Counted from the first letter of the stretch, positions 1-12,925 are shown. The stretch is DNA of 64,000 nucleotides from Stomorhina lunata (GCA_933228675.1 OW121741.1:24275224-24339223), one strand, 5' to 3'. Made by a program: numbers and translations. Notes: a model not told the origin generated them from the letters alone.

Positions 1-44
1 GATGAAGAAGTTTGATTAACAAAAAATTTCTGTACAAATTCCTA

Positions 45-1990
45 TAAGATGAAAATAGAAAATTTTTGAAAAATCTTCTATAAAAATAGAAAATTTTTGA
101 AAAATTTTCTATAAAAATAGGAAATTTTTGAAAAATTTCCTATAAAAATAGGAAATTTTTGAAAAATTTCCTATAAAAATAAGAAATTTTTGAAAAATTT
201 CCTATAAAAATAGGAAATTTTTGAAAAATTTCCTATAAAAATAAGAAATTTTTGAAAAATTTCCTATAAAAATAGGAAATTTTTGAAAAATTTCCTATAA
301 AAATAGGAAATTTTTGAAAAATTTCCTATAAAAATAGGAAATTTTTGAAAAATTTCCTATAAAAATAGGAAATTTTTGAAAAATTTCCTATAAAAATAGG
401 AAATTTTTGAAAAATTTCCTATAAAAATAGGAAATTTTTGAAAAATTTCCTATAAAAATAGGAAATTTTTGAAAAATTTCCTATAAAAATAGGAAATTTT
501 TGAAAAATTTCCTATAAAAATAGGAAATTTTTGAAAAATTTCCTATAAAAATAGGAAATTTTTGAAAAATTTCCTATAAAAATAGGAAATTTTTGAAAAA
601 TTTCCTATAAAAATAGGAAATTTTTGAAAAATTTCCTATAAAAATAGGAAATTTTTGAAAAATTTCCTATAAAAATAGGAAATTTTTGAAAAACTTCTTA
701 TAAAAATAGGAAATTTTTGAAAAATTTCCTATAAAAATAGGAAATTTTTGAAAAATTTCCTATAAAAATAGGAAATTTTTGAAAAATTTCCTATAAAAAC
801 AGTAAATTTTTGAAAAATTTCCTATAAAAATAGTATATTTTTGAAAAATTTCCCATAACAAAAGAAAATTTTTGAAAAATTTCCAAGTAAATTGTAAATT
901 TTTGAAAAATTTCCTATAAAAATAGTAAATTTTTGAAAAATTTCCTATAAAAATAGGAATAATGTTTGAAAAATTTCCTACAAAAATAGAAAATTTGTAA
1001 AAATTTTTCCTATAAAAATAAAAAATTTGTGAAAAATTTCCTATAAAAATAGAAAATTTGTAAAAAATTTCCTATAAAAATAGAAAATTTGTGAAAAATT
1101 TCCTATAAAAATAGAAAATTTGTGGAAAATTTCCTATAAAAATAGGAAATTTTTGAAAAATTTCCTATAATAATAGAAAATTTTTCAAAAATTTCCTATA
1201 AATTTAGTAAATTTTTGAAAAATTTCCTATAAAAATAGTAAATTTTTAAAAAATTTCCTATAAAAATAGTAAATTTTTGAAAGATTTCCTATAAAAATAG
1301 TAAATTTTTGAAAAATTTCCTGTAAAAATAGTAAATTTTTGAAAAATTTCCTATAACAAAAGAAAATTTTTGAAAAATTTCCTATAACAAAAGAAATTTT
1401 TTGAATTTCCTATAAAAATAGATAATGTTTGAAAAATTTCCTACAAAAATTGAAAATTTGTGAAAATTTTTCCTATAAAAATAAAAAATTTGTAAAAAAT
1501 TTCTTATAAAAATAGAAAATTTGTGAAAAATTTCCTATAAAAATAGAAAATTTGTGGAAAATTTCCTATAAAAATAGAAAATTTGTGAAAAATTTCCTAT
1601 AAAAATAGAAAATTTTTGAAAAATTTCCTATAAAAATATAAAATTTTTGAAAAATTTCCTATAAAAATATAAAATTTTTGAAAAATTTCCTATAAAAATA
1701 TAAAATTTTTGAAAAATTTCCTATAAAAATATAAAATTGTTAAAAATTTTCCTATAAAAATATTATATTTTTGAAGAATTTCCTATAAAAATAGGAAATT
1801 TATGAAAAGTTTCCTATAAAAATTGTAAATTTTTGAAAAATTTTCTATAGATATAGTAAATTTTTTAAAATTTCAAATAAAAATAACAAATTTTGTGAAA
1901 ATTTTCCTATTAAAATAGAAAATTTATGAAAAATTTCCCATAAAAATAGTAAATTTATGAAAAATTTCCTACAAAATTAGTACATTTTTT
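45..1990 (+). repeat. 31-bp AT-rich satellite array, forward orientation
   Basis: About 60 tandem copies of a 31-bp unit. The unit is AAATTTTTGAAAAATTT followed by a CCTATAAAAATAGG block. The core from about 240 to 780 is nearly perfect. From about 780 onward copies diverge (TTTGTGAAAA and TAGTAAA variants) and the array decays by 1990. Both halves of the unit are palindromes, so orientation is set only by the central G and the A-run between TAT and ATA. The open window edge means the left boundary is not seen. Confidence 0.97.
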
Positions 1991-3164
1991 TAAAATATTA
2001 GGGTTTTCTAAGTTCATTATCACCCTTAACTTTTTCTTTCTGAGAATTACTTTTCGTCTTGTTTTGAAAATATTTGAAAATTCCCCCTATAATTTGTTTA
2101 TTGTCATTTTAGATTTTATTATGCATTTGACGTTTGCAAAGCGACAAATTTATTTAGATTTTCATTGATGATAATGATTGAAATAAATCGATTCAATTGA
2201 ATTTTAAACATCACAAATGTTTTGAATTTTAATTTTTTAACGATAAAGTTCATAAAAAGTTAATGGTTATATATAATTCGAGGGTATCTTTTATTATCAT
2301 AAATAGAAAAACGTGTAAAAACATATTTTTTTTTCAAATCATGTAAAATTGATAATGTAATTGGGTTAAAATAGTGTTAGTTTCCGATTAATATAAAGAA
2401 TTACAAATTATGCCGTTAAAAAATATTTAAATTTTTATTGAAGGAAATTGTTGTGAATGGGAAATTTTGTTTGTCGAATCGTGATCATTTGAATATCCCA
2501 AGAAAGTTTTACATAATTTATTCTAGCATAGATCTTCCGAATAATTAATTATACGGATACCAGATATATACGTATATGTAGTCGTATATATGTTATGTGA
2601 AATAATAGGTAAAATTTCCAAAAGTCAGGAATATTTAGAGCAGGTTTCAATGATCTAGAAAAAATAACTCATACCAAAAGTTTTAATTTATCACATTCTT
2701 ATATGAGTCCTAAGAATAGTATTTTTCAATACTTTCTGTTTAATACGATATTCAAGTAAACCACCTCAAAATCTACTTTGTGAAAATACCAGTAGTTAAA
2801 CTCTCACACATATTTTATTCTTTTGTAGTCTACAAATCCTATAATTTCCCGAAAAAGAAACCCCACAATTCACACAATTATTGACGCGATTTAGATTTTG
2901 TACTTGCGATAATTGCTAATCATCAAAATTGCTCTAAAAAGGTAAACTCATGTCTAAATATGTTGCGATCGACAACAATGAACTACAAAAATGATACCAA
3001 TCCCAAAAAAAAAAAAAAAATAGAAAACTAGAATGTACTTAACATATATTTATAGATCCATTCAAAAGGATCTATCCCATTGTTCTTCTAAGGGATTAAT
3101 AAAATCAAATTTCATTTAAAGTGATTAAAAAAAGGAAGAAATATTACTCCTTACTTAAAAATTT
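1991..3164. other. Non-repetitive AT-rich spacer between opposed satellite arrays
   Basis: About 1.1 kb of AT-rich sequence with a poly-A run near 3005-3020. I see no coding signal. The short frame starting near 3121 runs into the next satellite and is not a gene. It separates a forward array from an inverted array of the same satellite. Confidence 0.6.
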
Positions 3165-4435
3165 ACTATTTTTCACAAATTTTATAATATTACTTTATCA
3201 AAAATTTGTTATTTTTTGGCAAATTTTACAAAAATTTTCTATTTTTAAAGAAATTTTTCAAAAATTTTCTATTTTAATAGGAAATTTTTCAAAAATTTTC
3301 TATTTTAATAGGAAATTTTTCAAAAATTTTCTATTTTTATAGGAAATTTTTCAAAAATTTTCTATTTTTATAGGAAATTTTTCAAAAATTTTCTATTTTT
3401 ATAGGAAATTTTTTAAAAATTTTCTATTTTTATAGGAAAATTTTCAAAAATTTTCTATTTTTATAGGAAATTTTTCAAAAATTTTCTATTTTTATAGGAA
3501 ATTTTTCAAAAATTTTCTATTTTTATACAAAATTTTTCAAAAATTTTTTATTTTTATAGGAAATTTTTCAAAAATTTTCAATTTTTATAGGAAATTTTTC
3601 AAAAATTTTCTATTTTTATAGAAAATTTTTCAAAATTTTCTATTTTTATAGAAAATTTTTCAAAAATTTTCTATTTTTATAGAAAATTTTTCAAAAATTT
3701 TCTATTTTTATAGAAAATTTTTCAAAAATTTTCTATTTTTATAGAAAATTTTTCAAAAATTTTCTATTTTTATAGAAAATTTTTCAAAAATTTTCTATTT
3801 TTATAGAAAATTTTTCAAAAATTTTCTATTTTTATAGAAAATTTTTCAAAAATTTTCTATTTTTATAGAAAATTTTTCAAAAATTTTCTATTTTTATAGA
3901 AAATTTTTCAAAAATTTTCTATTATTATAGAAAATTTTTCAAAAATTTTCTATTTTTATAGAAATTTTTTCAAAAATTTTCTATTTTTATAGAAAATTTT
4001 TCAAAAATTTTCTATTTTTATAGAAAATTTTTCAAAAATTTTCTATTTTTATAGAAAATTTTTCAAAAATTTTCTATTTTTATAGAAAATTTTTCAAAAA
4101 TTTTCTATTTTTATAGAAAATTTTTCAAAAATTTTCTATTTTTATAGAAAATTTTTCAAAAATTTTCTATTTTTATAGAAAATTTTTCAAAAATTTTCTA
4201 TTTTTATAGAAAATTTTTCAAAAATTTTCTTTTTATAGAAAATTTTTAAAAAATTTTCTATTTTTATAGAAAATTTTTTAAAAGTTTACTATTTCTATTT
4301 TATTTTCTATTTTATAGAAAATTTTTAAAAATTTTCTATTTTATAGAAAATTTTTCAAAAATTTTCTATTTTTATAGGAAATTTTTAAAAAAAATTTCAT
4401 ATATGTGGGAAATTTTTCAAAAATTTTGAAAATTG
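3165..4435 (-). repeat. 31-bp satellite array, inverted orientation
   Basis: The same satellite as at the window start but reverse-complemented: TATTTTTATAG blocks alternate with AAATTTTTCAAAAATTT on the plus strand. The block from about 3600 to 4250 is a homogeneous TATAGAAAATTT subtype, while 3270-3600 is mostly the TATAGGAAATTT subtype. So the variants are grouped within the array, as expected from local unequal exchange or amplification. Confidence 0.97.
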
Positions 4436-6025
4436 AGTTTTTATCTATTGGAGGTTTAATACAAATTATTGGTTTTCACTTTTGGTAGAAGATTACCTAC
4501 ATAAGATAACACAACTTTTCTCAATCGATAAATACAATCAATTTTATTTTTGGAGGGTTTTACTTAATTCTATTGTTATTTTATGCCAACAGAAGGTCAT
4601 AGGATATGATGATATTAAGTAGTTATTTGTAGCTGCTACTCCTTCCATTTTTATTCTCGTTGAGACTTAAAATAATTCGTTTGTTTCTGTTCATCTAACA
4701 AATTGCGTGTGATAACAATCAAAATTGTTTTCATACAGAACAAATGAAATTTTCAAAAAAAATCTCTAGCCATTATTGGGAAAATGCTAACAAGGTGTAT
4801 GTGTGTGATGGTATGAAAAAGAAGGAAATTTTTTTTAACTTCGTAATAATAACAAAGTTAGACGTCTGTAATTCGAAGTATCGAAGTTTTTGTATGTAAT
4901 AGTGAGTGTAAGAATTTTGTTTGTATTTGTTACAAGGGAAATCTGTCTATTAAATTGCAATTTTACACTCAACAGCCAGAGTGAAAGGTAGTTAAGTAGT
5001 TACGAGCACGGATATATCTATAAATGGATGGTTGCTTGGTTTTAGTTGGAAGAAGCAAAAAACAGTTAGTCCTGGCAGTTGTTAAATAAGTACAAAACAT
5101 TTTGTTACAATATGTCTGTAATCCCTGTAGTTTATGTACTTGTTTTGATATAACAACTCTCTATTCTTCTTTTTTATTTTCCAATTCTCGCCCTCTTGAG
5201 TACTTGCCTACCTTTGTTTTGTGAGTATTAGCGTATCTAAAGTCTATCAAAGTTGATGATGGGAGTGTTTGAAAAACCCGCATATCCTTGTTACCAGGAA
5301 CAATATGTCTGTCTATCTTTGTTAAAACTGTCTGTTTATTTTATTCTAAATGTTCTGTGTTAATCTGTGCCTAAATCTGTAAGTCCGTCATTGTGTCTAT
5401 CTGTCAGTTAGTTGTTAAATATTTTACCGGCTGCTTTAATTCCTTCATCATTGTGCAATATTTTGTCAGTTGTTTTTGGGATTTGAAGTTTTAAGTCTGG
5501 CCCTTCCTTTATTTGCACTTAAATAATACCACAAAATAACAACAATTGTTTTTTGAAATTATTGTTACTTTTTTTGTTATCCTCGTTTCTCTGACACACA
5601 CACACACACTCTTTTGCTTCATAGCCAATCCCTTACCAAAGCAAATCAAATTTTCAATTAACATTCTATTTTGGTAATAAAAGGTTTTGACTAAATGTAT
5701 TCATACTCTAAAGAATCACCAACAATTGTTGTATGTCATATTTAAATCTCTTTTTTTCAGTTTGACATACAACACTCAATATCACAGTGGGTTGTTGACA
5801 GGCTTAATCACCCCTTGTTATTATCATATAAAGCCTGTTTGCTTTTTCTGATGCATATTTTTAGGAATACAGTAGTTTTTTCTATACTTTATTTATATGT
5901 ATAAAATTTTACATAAGTATTTGCTACAGGATTTACTGACTAAAGAATAATGATGATTTAAGTCCTAGTTTTACAATATCTTTGTCAGCTACATCATAAG
6001 ATTTGGGCTATTGCCGGGAAGAAGA
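4436..6025. other. Non-repetitive spacer, no gene seen
   Basis: About 1.6 kb of AT-rich unique sequence between two 31-bp arrays. It holds a short (CA)n run at about 5594-5609 and a TCACAGTGGG motif at 5782-5791. That motif resembles the sequence that brackets two other satellite arrays in this window. I see no long frame, splice pair or RNA gene. Confidence 0.55.
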
Positions 6026-7640
6026 ATATACAAAAAAATCTTATTCATTTTTATAGAAAATTTTTTAAAAATTTTCTGTAGAAATAGAAAATTTTTGAAA
6101 AATTTTCCATAAAAATAGAAAATTTTTGAATAATTTTCTATAAAAATAGAAAATTTTAATAGTTTTCTATTAAAATAGAAAATTTTTAAAAAATTTTGTA
6201 TAAAAATACAAAATCTAAAAAAAAAATTGTATAAAAGTAGAAAATTTTTGAAAAATTTTCCATAAAAATAGAAAATATTTAAAAAATTTTCTATAAAAAT
6301 ATAAATTGTTTGAAAAATTTTCTATAAAAATAAAAAACCTTTAAAAACTTTCTATAAAAATAGAAAATTTTTGAAAAATTCCCTATAAAAATAGAAAATT
6401 TTTGAAAAATTTCCTATAAAAATATTTTTTTTTTTTTTAAATTTTCTTTAAAAAGGAACATTTTTTAAAAATTTTCTTTAAAAATGAACATTTTTTAAAA
6501 ATTCCAATCCAAAATAGAAAATGTTTGAAAAATTTCCTATAAAAATAGAAAATTTTTTAAAAATTTCCTATAAAAATAGAAAATTTTTGAAAAATTTCCT
6601 ACAAAAATTAAATTTTTTTCTTTAAAAAGGAAAATTTTTTAAAAATTCCAATATAAATAGAAAATGTTTGAAAAATTTCTTATAAAAGTAGAAAATTTTT
6701 TATAAATTTCCTATAAAAATATAAAATTTTTTAAAAATTTCCTATAAAAATATACAATTTTTTAAAAATTTCCTGTAAAAATATAAATTTTTTTAAAAAT
6801 TTCCTATAAAAATAGAAAATTTTTGAAAAATTTCCTATAAAAATAGAAAATTTTTGAAAAATTTCCTATAAAAATAGAAAATTTTTGAAAAATTTCCTAT
6901 AAAAATAGAAAATTTTTAAAAAATTTCCTATAAAAATAGAAAATCTTTGAAAAATTTCCAAAAAAAATATAAAATTTTTGAAAAATTTCCTATAAAAATA
7001 GAAAATTTTTGAAAAATTTTCTATAAAAATAGAAAATTTTTGAAAAATTTTCTATAAAAATAGAAAATTTTTAAAAAATTTTCTATAAAAATAGAAAATT
7101 TTTGAAAAATTTTCTATAAAAATAGAAAATTTTTGCAAAATTTTCTATAAAAATAGAAAATTTTTGCAAAATTTTCTATAAAAATAGAAAATTTTTGAAA
7201 AATATTCTATAAAAATAGAAAATTTTTGAAAAATTTTCTATAAAATTAGAAAATTTTTGAAAAATTTTCTATAAACATAGAAAATTTTTGAAAAATTTTC
7301 TATAAAAATAGAAAATTTTTGAAAAATTTTCTTTAAAAATAGAAAATTTTTGAAAATTTTCCTATAAAAATAGAAAATTTTTTAAACATTTTCTATAAAA
7401 GTATAAATTTTTTGAAAAATTTCCCAAAAAAAATATAAATTTTTTGAAAAATTTCCTATAAGAATATAAATTTTTTGAAAAATTTCCTATAAAAATAAAA
7501 CATTTTTGAAAAATTTCCTATAAAAATAGAAAATTTTTGAAAAAGTTCCTATAAAAATAGAAAATTTGTAAAAAACTTTTTTGAAATTTTTCCTATAAAA
7601 TAAACAATTTTTTAATAATTTCTTATAAATATAGAAAATA
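6026..7640 (+). repeat. 31-bp satellite array, forward, diverged
   Basis: Forward-orientation copies of the 31-bp satellite. The left part (6030-6800) is strongly diverged, with T-runs and CTTTAAAAA variants. The middle (6800-7370) is more uniform. The array runs directly into an inverted segment at about 7640. Confidence 0.95.
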
Positions 7641-7905
7641 TAAAATTTTTCAAAAAACTTCTGTTTATATAAAAATTTTCAAAAACTTTCTATTTTTAAA
7701 GGAAATTTTTAAAAATTTTCTATTTTTATAGGAAATTTTTCAAAATTTTTTTATTTTTTTTATAGAACAATTTTCCAAGTTTTTCTATTTTTATAGGAAA
7801 GGTTTTAAAATTTTCTTTTTTACGGAAAATTTAAAAAAATGTTCTATTTGTATAGGATATTATTTAAAATTTTTCCATTTTTATAGGAAATTTTTCGAGA
7901 ATTTA
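7641..7905 (-). repeat. 31-bp satellite, inverted segment abutting the forward array
   Basis: Orientation changes at about 7640 with no spacer: plus-strand units become TATTTTTATAGGAAATTTTT. The segment is short (about 265 bp) and decayed. It makes a head-to-head junction with the preceding array. Confidence 0.85.
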
Positions 7906-9480
7906 GTTCAATTTAAAAAAATTTATATATGTTTCTATAAAAACCACTAAACATCTGCTCTAACTTATAAGACCTTCTTAAAAAAATGTAGCATATTTAT
8001 ATCCACAAAAAAACAAATCAAACAAAAATATTTATTTATTTTTTATTTCTAAATCCTTTTCTAAATTTCGAAAATATCCTTTTCTTCTAGGATTTTAATT
8101 TAGAAAATTGTTTCTTAAATATTTTCTTATTTCCTTTTTTACAAATTTCCTTTATCTCCTTTGTAAAGTGAGAAAGTAACTGCCTTCTTTTCTCATGCTA
8201 CCATTTGTGTCCATTGTGCAAAATTAAATATTTTGTTAAGTAATTTCTTTGGGTAAATAAAAGAAAAAGATTTTTAAATCTTTGGCAAGATAATATCTTA
8301 AAAAATTCCTACACAAAACAAAATATTAAAAGAAAAACCACAATGTTCATTTTTTTTATGTGAAAAAAAGAAACAGGATTTTTAAGATCCTTTTACATTT
8401 ATGAAGGGCAGGGGCATATGTTTTGATAAGAATCTTCTTAAACTGCTTTATTAAAATTACACTTTTGTGGTTGTCAAAAAGTTTTGAGGCAGAAAAAAAT
8501 GAAGGAAAAAAGATTAAAGGTGAAATAAGAAGACAATTCCTGATGTTAGATTGTCATTTTTCTGGTCTCTTATTATCTTTTTTGTAAGTAAGTCATAGGT
8601 AACTTTTGGGACTTTAAAGACTTCCTTCATTTTTTACCATTGTTTTAAAGTTTTATGATATTTCAATGGGAAAATAGTCTTAGCTCTATTCTCCCATTGA
8701 AATATAATAATAATTCCTGATGTTAGATTGTTATTTCTCTGGTCTTTTATTATCTTTTTGGTACTTTTAAGACTTGTACAATTTTGTTATCATTGTTTCT
8801 AGATTTCATCATATTTAGATGCGAAAAGATCCTCGGTTCAATCGCAAACGTAATAACCATCACAACATGATTTTATCCAAACCTAATATTAATGATTTAT
8901 TGAAAGTCTGATGTAAAACAGGCCTTAACAATCTTGTCAGTTAATATGAGATACAATACAAATTATAAAGCAACGAACTTTAAACTTGCCTGTCGTCACA
9001 AAGATTGAACAATAGAGTCACTCGAATAAAATTTCGGAAAGTATATTCTTTGCGATATCACCTTGGGAATTCATTATGTCAAAATACATTAAACACATAT
9101 GGCCATAGTATTGTAGTGAAAGATGACAAGGAAAGCTTATCCAAAACTTAGCTTTCATATTATTTTATAAATTGGATCATGCTTATGCATTATATTGTGG
9201 AACAATTAAGAAACAATTTTCTTTGACCCTTATAACCACCGAGTAGCTTTTTTTTGTTCTTAGAAGTAGTAAGAACTTAAGCACAAAGACACTGCATGTA
9301 TAGAGCTTTTTGAGCTTGAGCATTTCGTGACACCTTCCGTTTTACGTAGGAAGTCAGTATTTGCAGTTATGAAACTACGTCGGATTCCATTTCTCTTGGA
9401 ATTATTTATTTCCATAATTTCAAAAATTTTTAATAATTCATTGATAATATTGTCAAGTAAATAAAGATTCCAATTGAAGT
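7906..9480. other. Unique AT-rich region with direct repeats and one hairpin, no gene
   Basis: No supportable gene. A roughly 50-bp segment beginning TTCCTGATGTTAGATTGT near 8536 recurs near 8711, a spacing of about 175 bp. Between the copies lies a near-perfect hairpin (8658-8705). The minus-strand frame over 9260-9535 starts inside an ACCG-rich repeat and shows no domain I recognise. Confidence 0.5.
8658..8705. repeat. Short inverted repeat: 20-bp stem, 8-nt loop
   Basis: Left arm ATATTTCAATGGGAAAATAG (8658-8677) pairs with the right arm at 8686-8705 with a single mismatch. The loop is TCTTAGCT. The stem is too short for a typical animal pre-miRNA, and there is no sign of a promoter. Confidence 0.7.
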
Positions 9481-9484
9481 AGGG

Positions 9485-9575
9485 TTTGCAGTTCGGTTTT
9501 AACCGAAACCGAAATCTCGGTTTTTTATGCCTCAAAACCGAAACCGAAAACCGTAGAAAAAACCGCGGTTTTAGC
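9485..9575. repeat. ACCGAAA/CGGTTTT self-complementary cluster
   Basis: CGGTTTT, AACCGAAACCGAAA, AAAACCGAAACCG and AAAACCGCGGTTTT follow one another within 90 bp. The strand switches between the motif and its complement several times, so several alternative hairpins are possible. GC content is well above the surroundings. I do not recognise a known element. Confidence 0.7.
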
Positions 9576-9579
9576 TATT

Positions 9580-10363
9580 TATTATACCTTTCACCGCCAT
9601 AGGTGGAAAGGGTATCATAAGTTTGTGCTGATGTTTGTAACGCATAGAAATATTTGTCTTAGACCCACCTTTTAATATACAAATAGACTTAGAATCACTT
9701 TCTGAGTCGATTTAGCGATGTCCGTCCGTCTGGCTGGCTGGCTGGCTGGACCCCCATGTAAACCTTGTAATCAAACTACAGGTCGCAATTCTAAAGATAA
9801 TTTGATGAAATTTGGCACAGATAATTTCTTTGATAATGGGACCATGGCTATTGAAATTGGTCAAAATCGGTCTATTATTTATGGTACCTCCCATAGCTCC
9901 CGCTTCCCGGAATTGCTATATTGGCCACAAATATCAATACAGATACTGCTTATGTAAACTTAAATCACTGTGCCAAATTTCGTTGAAATCGGTCCACATT
10001 TGATCATAGCTCCCATACAAACTCTTCTTCAAAAACGCACTAAATGAGACAAAAAATCACTAAAACGCTCGTAAATCTAAAGATAATGAAAATTTTGAGT
10101 TTATTTTTTGCATACATAATTTTTGTAACAACTGTAATCAATTTGCCTAATTTCGAGATAATCGGTCCACATTTGATGCTAGCTCTCATATAAGTCCAAA
10201 TGACGGAAACAGGTTGAATATATACGTTTTGAGAAAATGTTTGTATGATGGCAAAATTTAGCAAATATTTGTCTTTATACAGGAAAAATAACACCTTTGA
10301 CCTTAGTGGTGAAGGGTATCGTATGGTCGGCTTGACCGACTATAGCGCTTTCTTACTTGTTTT
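9580..10363 (+). mobile_element. DINE/INE-1-like (Helitron-type nonautonomous) element, family A
   Basis: It starts with a CACC...GGTGGAAAGGGTA block, then AACGCATAGAAATATTTGTC, then GATTTAGCGATGTCCGTCCG with a short CTGG microsatellite. It ends in GGTGAAGGGTATCGTATGG, the hairpin TCGGCTTGACCGA and CTTTCTTACTTGTTTT. This order (AACGCA block, CGATGTCCGTC, microsatellite, terminal hairpin) is that of Drosophila INE-1/DINE-1 elements, which are Helitron/Helentron derivatives. Related ends occur at 16612 (minus) and 60530 (plus). The short frames on both strands are chance frames in the repeat. Confidence 0.8.
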
Positions 10364-11770
10364 CAATAGAGATTGTAATTCTGTGTGTAATTTCATTAAT
10401 ATTGGTTCAACCCTTTGAAATTCTAAGACGATTAAACAATGTCCGTATGTCTGTCTGTCCGTATGTCTGAATGTCTGGTGTTGGCACTAAAAAACATTTA
10501 AGAAAGAATATAGGTCACTGAAATTTGGCATAAATATTCTACATTTCTTAGAAAATTTTGGTATTGAAATCGGGCAAAATCTGTTTACATTTGACTATAG
10601 CTCCCATATAACCATGTTTTATAACAGCTATGATGATAAAATTTGGTATATACAAGTTTTACATAAGTACTAGGTAGCATATACAATTTTATCGAAAACG
10701 GTTAACATTTAACTATAGCTCCCATACAAAGAACTTTCGGATACAGCCCAAATTTCACCTAAAGTGCACTTAAGTGCCAATCAATTAAAAACTGTATTAG
10801 CTTTGGCCACTAAATTTAGCACAAGGAAGTCTTATGTGCAAGATTTTGTCACAATCGGTCACCATTTGACCATAGTTCCTATATAAATAACACATGTAAC
10901 TCCCATATAAGAAACATAAAAATACAAAAAGAAAAGCGGGGTTTATGTCCGTCTGTCCGTCAGATAAAAGCTCAATAGCGCCTTAACAAAAAGAGCTAGA
11001 GGAACAAAATTTTACAAAAACATTTTCAATATCTTGAAAAAGTTGTGTATTGAAAATCGGCAAAATCGGTTCACATTTATTTAGAGCTCCCATATAACTC
11101 CGACCCGTGGATCACATTGATGCTGATAAATTGAATATAATTGCAATAGCTATGACGACTAAACTATGAATAGAAAAGTTTAATGCAACTATTGGTCATA
11201 TGAAATTTTATAGGAATCGGTAAATATTTGACTATAGCTTTCAAATAACCACTACCGAAAAATAAAAAAATAAACAAAGGACAGCTAAAAGCTATTGAAT
11301 AAGAAACTATGACAGCTATGGCCACTAAATTTTGAATATATAGAGATATAAATACCAGCCAGTGTATAAAATTTAATGACAATCGGTGTATATTTGGCTA
11401 TAGTTTTTATATATATAACATTCCCTTTTTATATCTACCATCAAAAAAATTCATTCAGTATATATTTATATATTTACCTACGAAATTAGATAGCTGTCGA
11501 TCAGTGTTAAGTCCACACTTTATATACGGTTTATGCATTAGGAACTTTTAACAAAATATATGGACCTGCCGTAGTACTATCAACATGTTTATCTTAATAC
11601 TTACATATTAAGCGCAACGAAAAGTATTTATAGATAATCAGTGTAAAACTATGCTAGCGTAACACATTTTTTTCAAATTTGGTACAAATTTATCTGCACC
11701 CTCGTAGATATGTGAGATATTTTTCTAAATTTAACACAACTTGATGGTGGGTATATAGTATACCTTCATT
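10364..11770 (+). mobile_element. DINE-like element(s), family B, degenerate and tandem
   Basis: It begins near TTCTAAGACGATTAAACAATG plus GTCCGTATGTCTGTCTG. Repeated blocks of the form AATCGGTNNACATTTGACTATAGCTCCCATAT follow at about 10590, 10690, 10860, 11060, 11215 and 11380. A second microsatellite start (GTCCGTCTGTCCGTC) lies at about 10947. GATGGTGGGTATATAGTATACC near 11742 matches the terminus seen near 18575. At least two overlapping degenerate copies are present. The same family is found inverted at 16.9-19.1 kb. Confidence 0.75.
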
Positions 11771-12226
11771 CCATGGCGTTGATAGTACTTCTTCTTCTTG
11801 TATGCACAAATTTAACATCACTTAAAATCATATCCGCTGAGATACAGTCATTGCCGGGGGCCTTGCTGCGCTTAAAGCTTTTAATGGCATTCTTCACTTC
11901 TTATTTTATTGGTAGATTGTCTGAAATTCATTCCATTGAATTCACTGTCATGGTTAGTTTCATTAAGCATTTCCGTCAATGGTTCTAATCCAATAGGATT
12001 GTTTAATATTGATTTGAAGTGTTCCATCTATCGTATTAATTGTGCATTCGTTGTTGAGAGAAGTGTACCGCTACTACTCAAAATGGGACTGTTGGTGTAG
12101 GTTTGCTACACCCTAGGGGTTGGCAAACAGCGGGTTCTATATGAAAGATATTTTCATTTTGCAAAGTTTTAGGAAAAAAGCTTTAATTTTCATTAGGTTT
12201 GTAAGCGTTTTTGTGATGTTAGGGAT
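11771..12226. other. No feature recognised
   Basis: About 450 bp between the DINE-like cluster and the TTAA element. Two overlapping plus-strand frames are present (11773-11988 and 11909-12100), but codon composition and length give no support for a gene. Confidence 0.5.
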
Positions 12227-12634
12227 ATTTAACCCTCTGCGACTGACGTGATATAGGTATCGCAACTCTAACGATGCGGTAGGCTATCAGACATTATTTT
12301 GATGCATTTTGAACAACTAATTAAACCATTTTGCTTTATTTATTGCGAGTGTAAGTCATTATCCAGCTAGCATTTTTTGAAAATTTTAATCACATATGAG
12401 CATTTTTTGACTCCACTGCACGATAAAAATTATCACTTATGATAGTTATCACTTATGAGTCTAAAATTAATTTTTTGTGTGAGAAAATGGTACCCTTCAT
12501 GCGACTCCTCAGAAAGAATCTTTAATGATTAATTTTTCTGAACTATTAGTAATAGTTTATGACTGCACACATTTTGCTAGATTTGTTAAAAAAAATAAAG
12601 CTCAACAACGTCATATCTATTTTTAGAACAGTGA

Positions 12635-12740
12635 AATTAATGGTTACAGAAATTGATGTTGGCGAGACCGAGGATCGAATTCTGGCAAAATATGACATGT
12701 TATGCGTAGTAGTCGACATGGTAACCAACTGACTCACATC
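12635..12740 (-). repeat. tRNA-like / SINE head (minus strand)
   Basis: On the minus strand, GTGAGTCAGTTGGTTA resembles a pol III box A. About 45 bases later GAATTCGATCC resembles box B (GGTTCGANTCC). Between them GACTACTACGCATAACATGTC can form an anticodon-arm-like structure with CAT in the loop. The T-arm stem CCAG/CTCGG is imperfect, so this is a tRNA relic or SINE head rather than a working tRNA. Confidence 0.5.
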
Positions 12741-12834
12741 ACTCTTAATAAGATATGAATCTTTTTGAGGCCTTTTTTAATCATCAAAAAAACAATTATG
12801 CATATTATGACTAAGCACACTTTGCAAGATTTGT

Positions 12835-12925
12835 TTGTTTGATTTCGTCAAAATCGGTCCATTATTTATGGGTCCCACTTCCAGGAAATGATATATTGGC
12901 GACAAAAATCAATACTTTTTTAATT
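12835..12925 (+). mobile_element. DINE family A fragment
   Basis: GTCAAAATCGGTCCATTATT, then GGGTCCCACTTCC and ATATTGGCGACAAAAATCAATA, matches the interior of the family A element at about 9860-9940. Confidence 0.65.

Noticed and set aside
8658..8705. microRNA precursor
   Set aside because: A 20-bp stem with an 8-nt loop is shorter than usual pre-miRNAs, and nothing supports transcription.
9260..9535. 91-codon minus frame
   Set aside because: It starts in the ACCG cluster, has no domain and no splice or promoter context.
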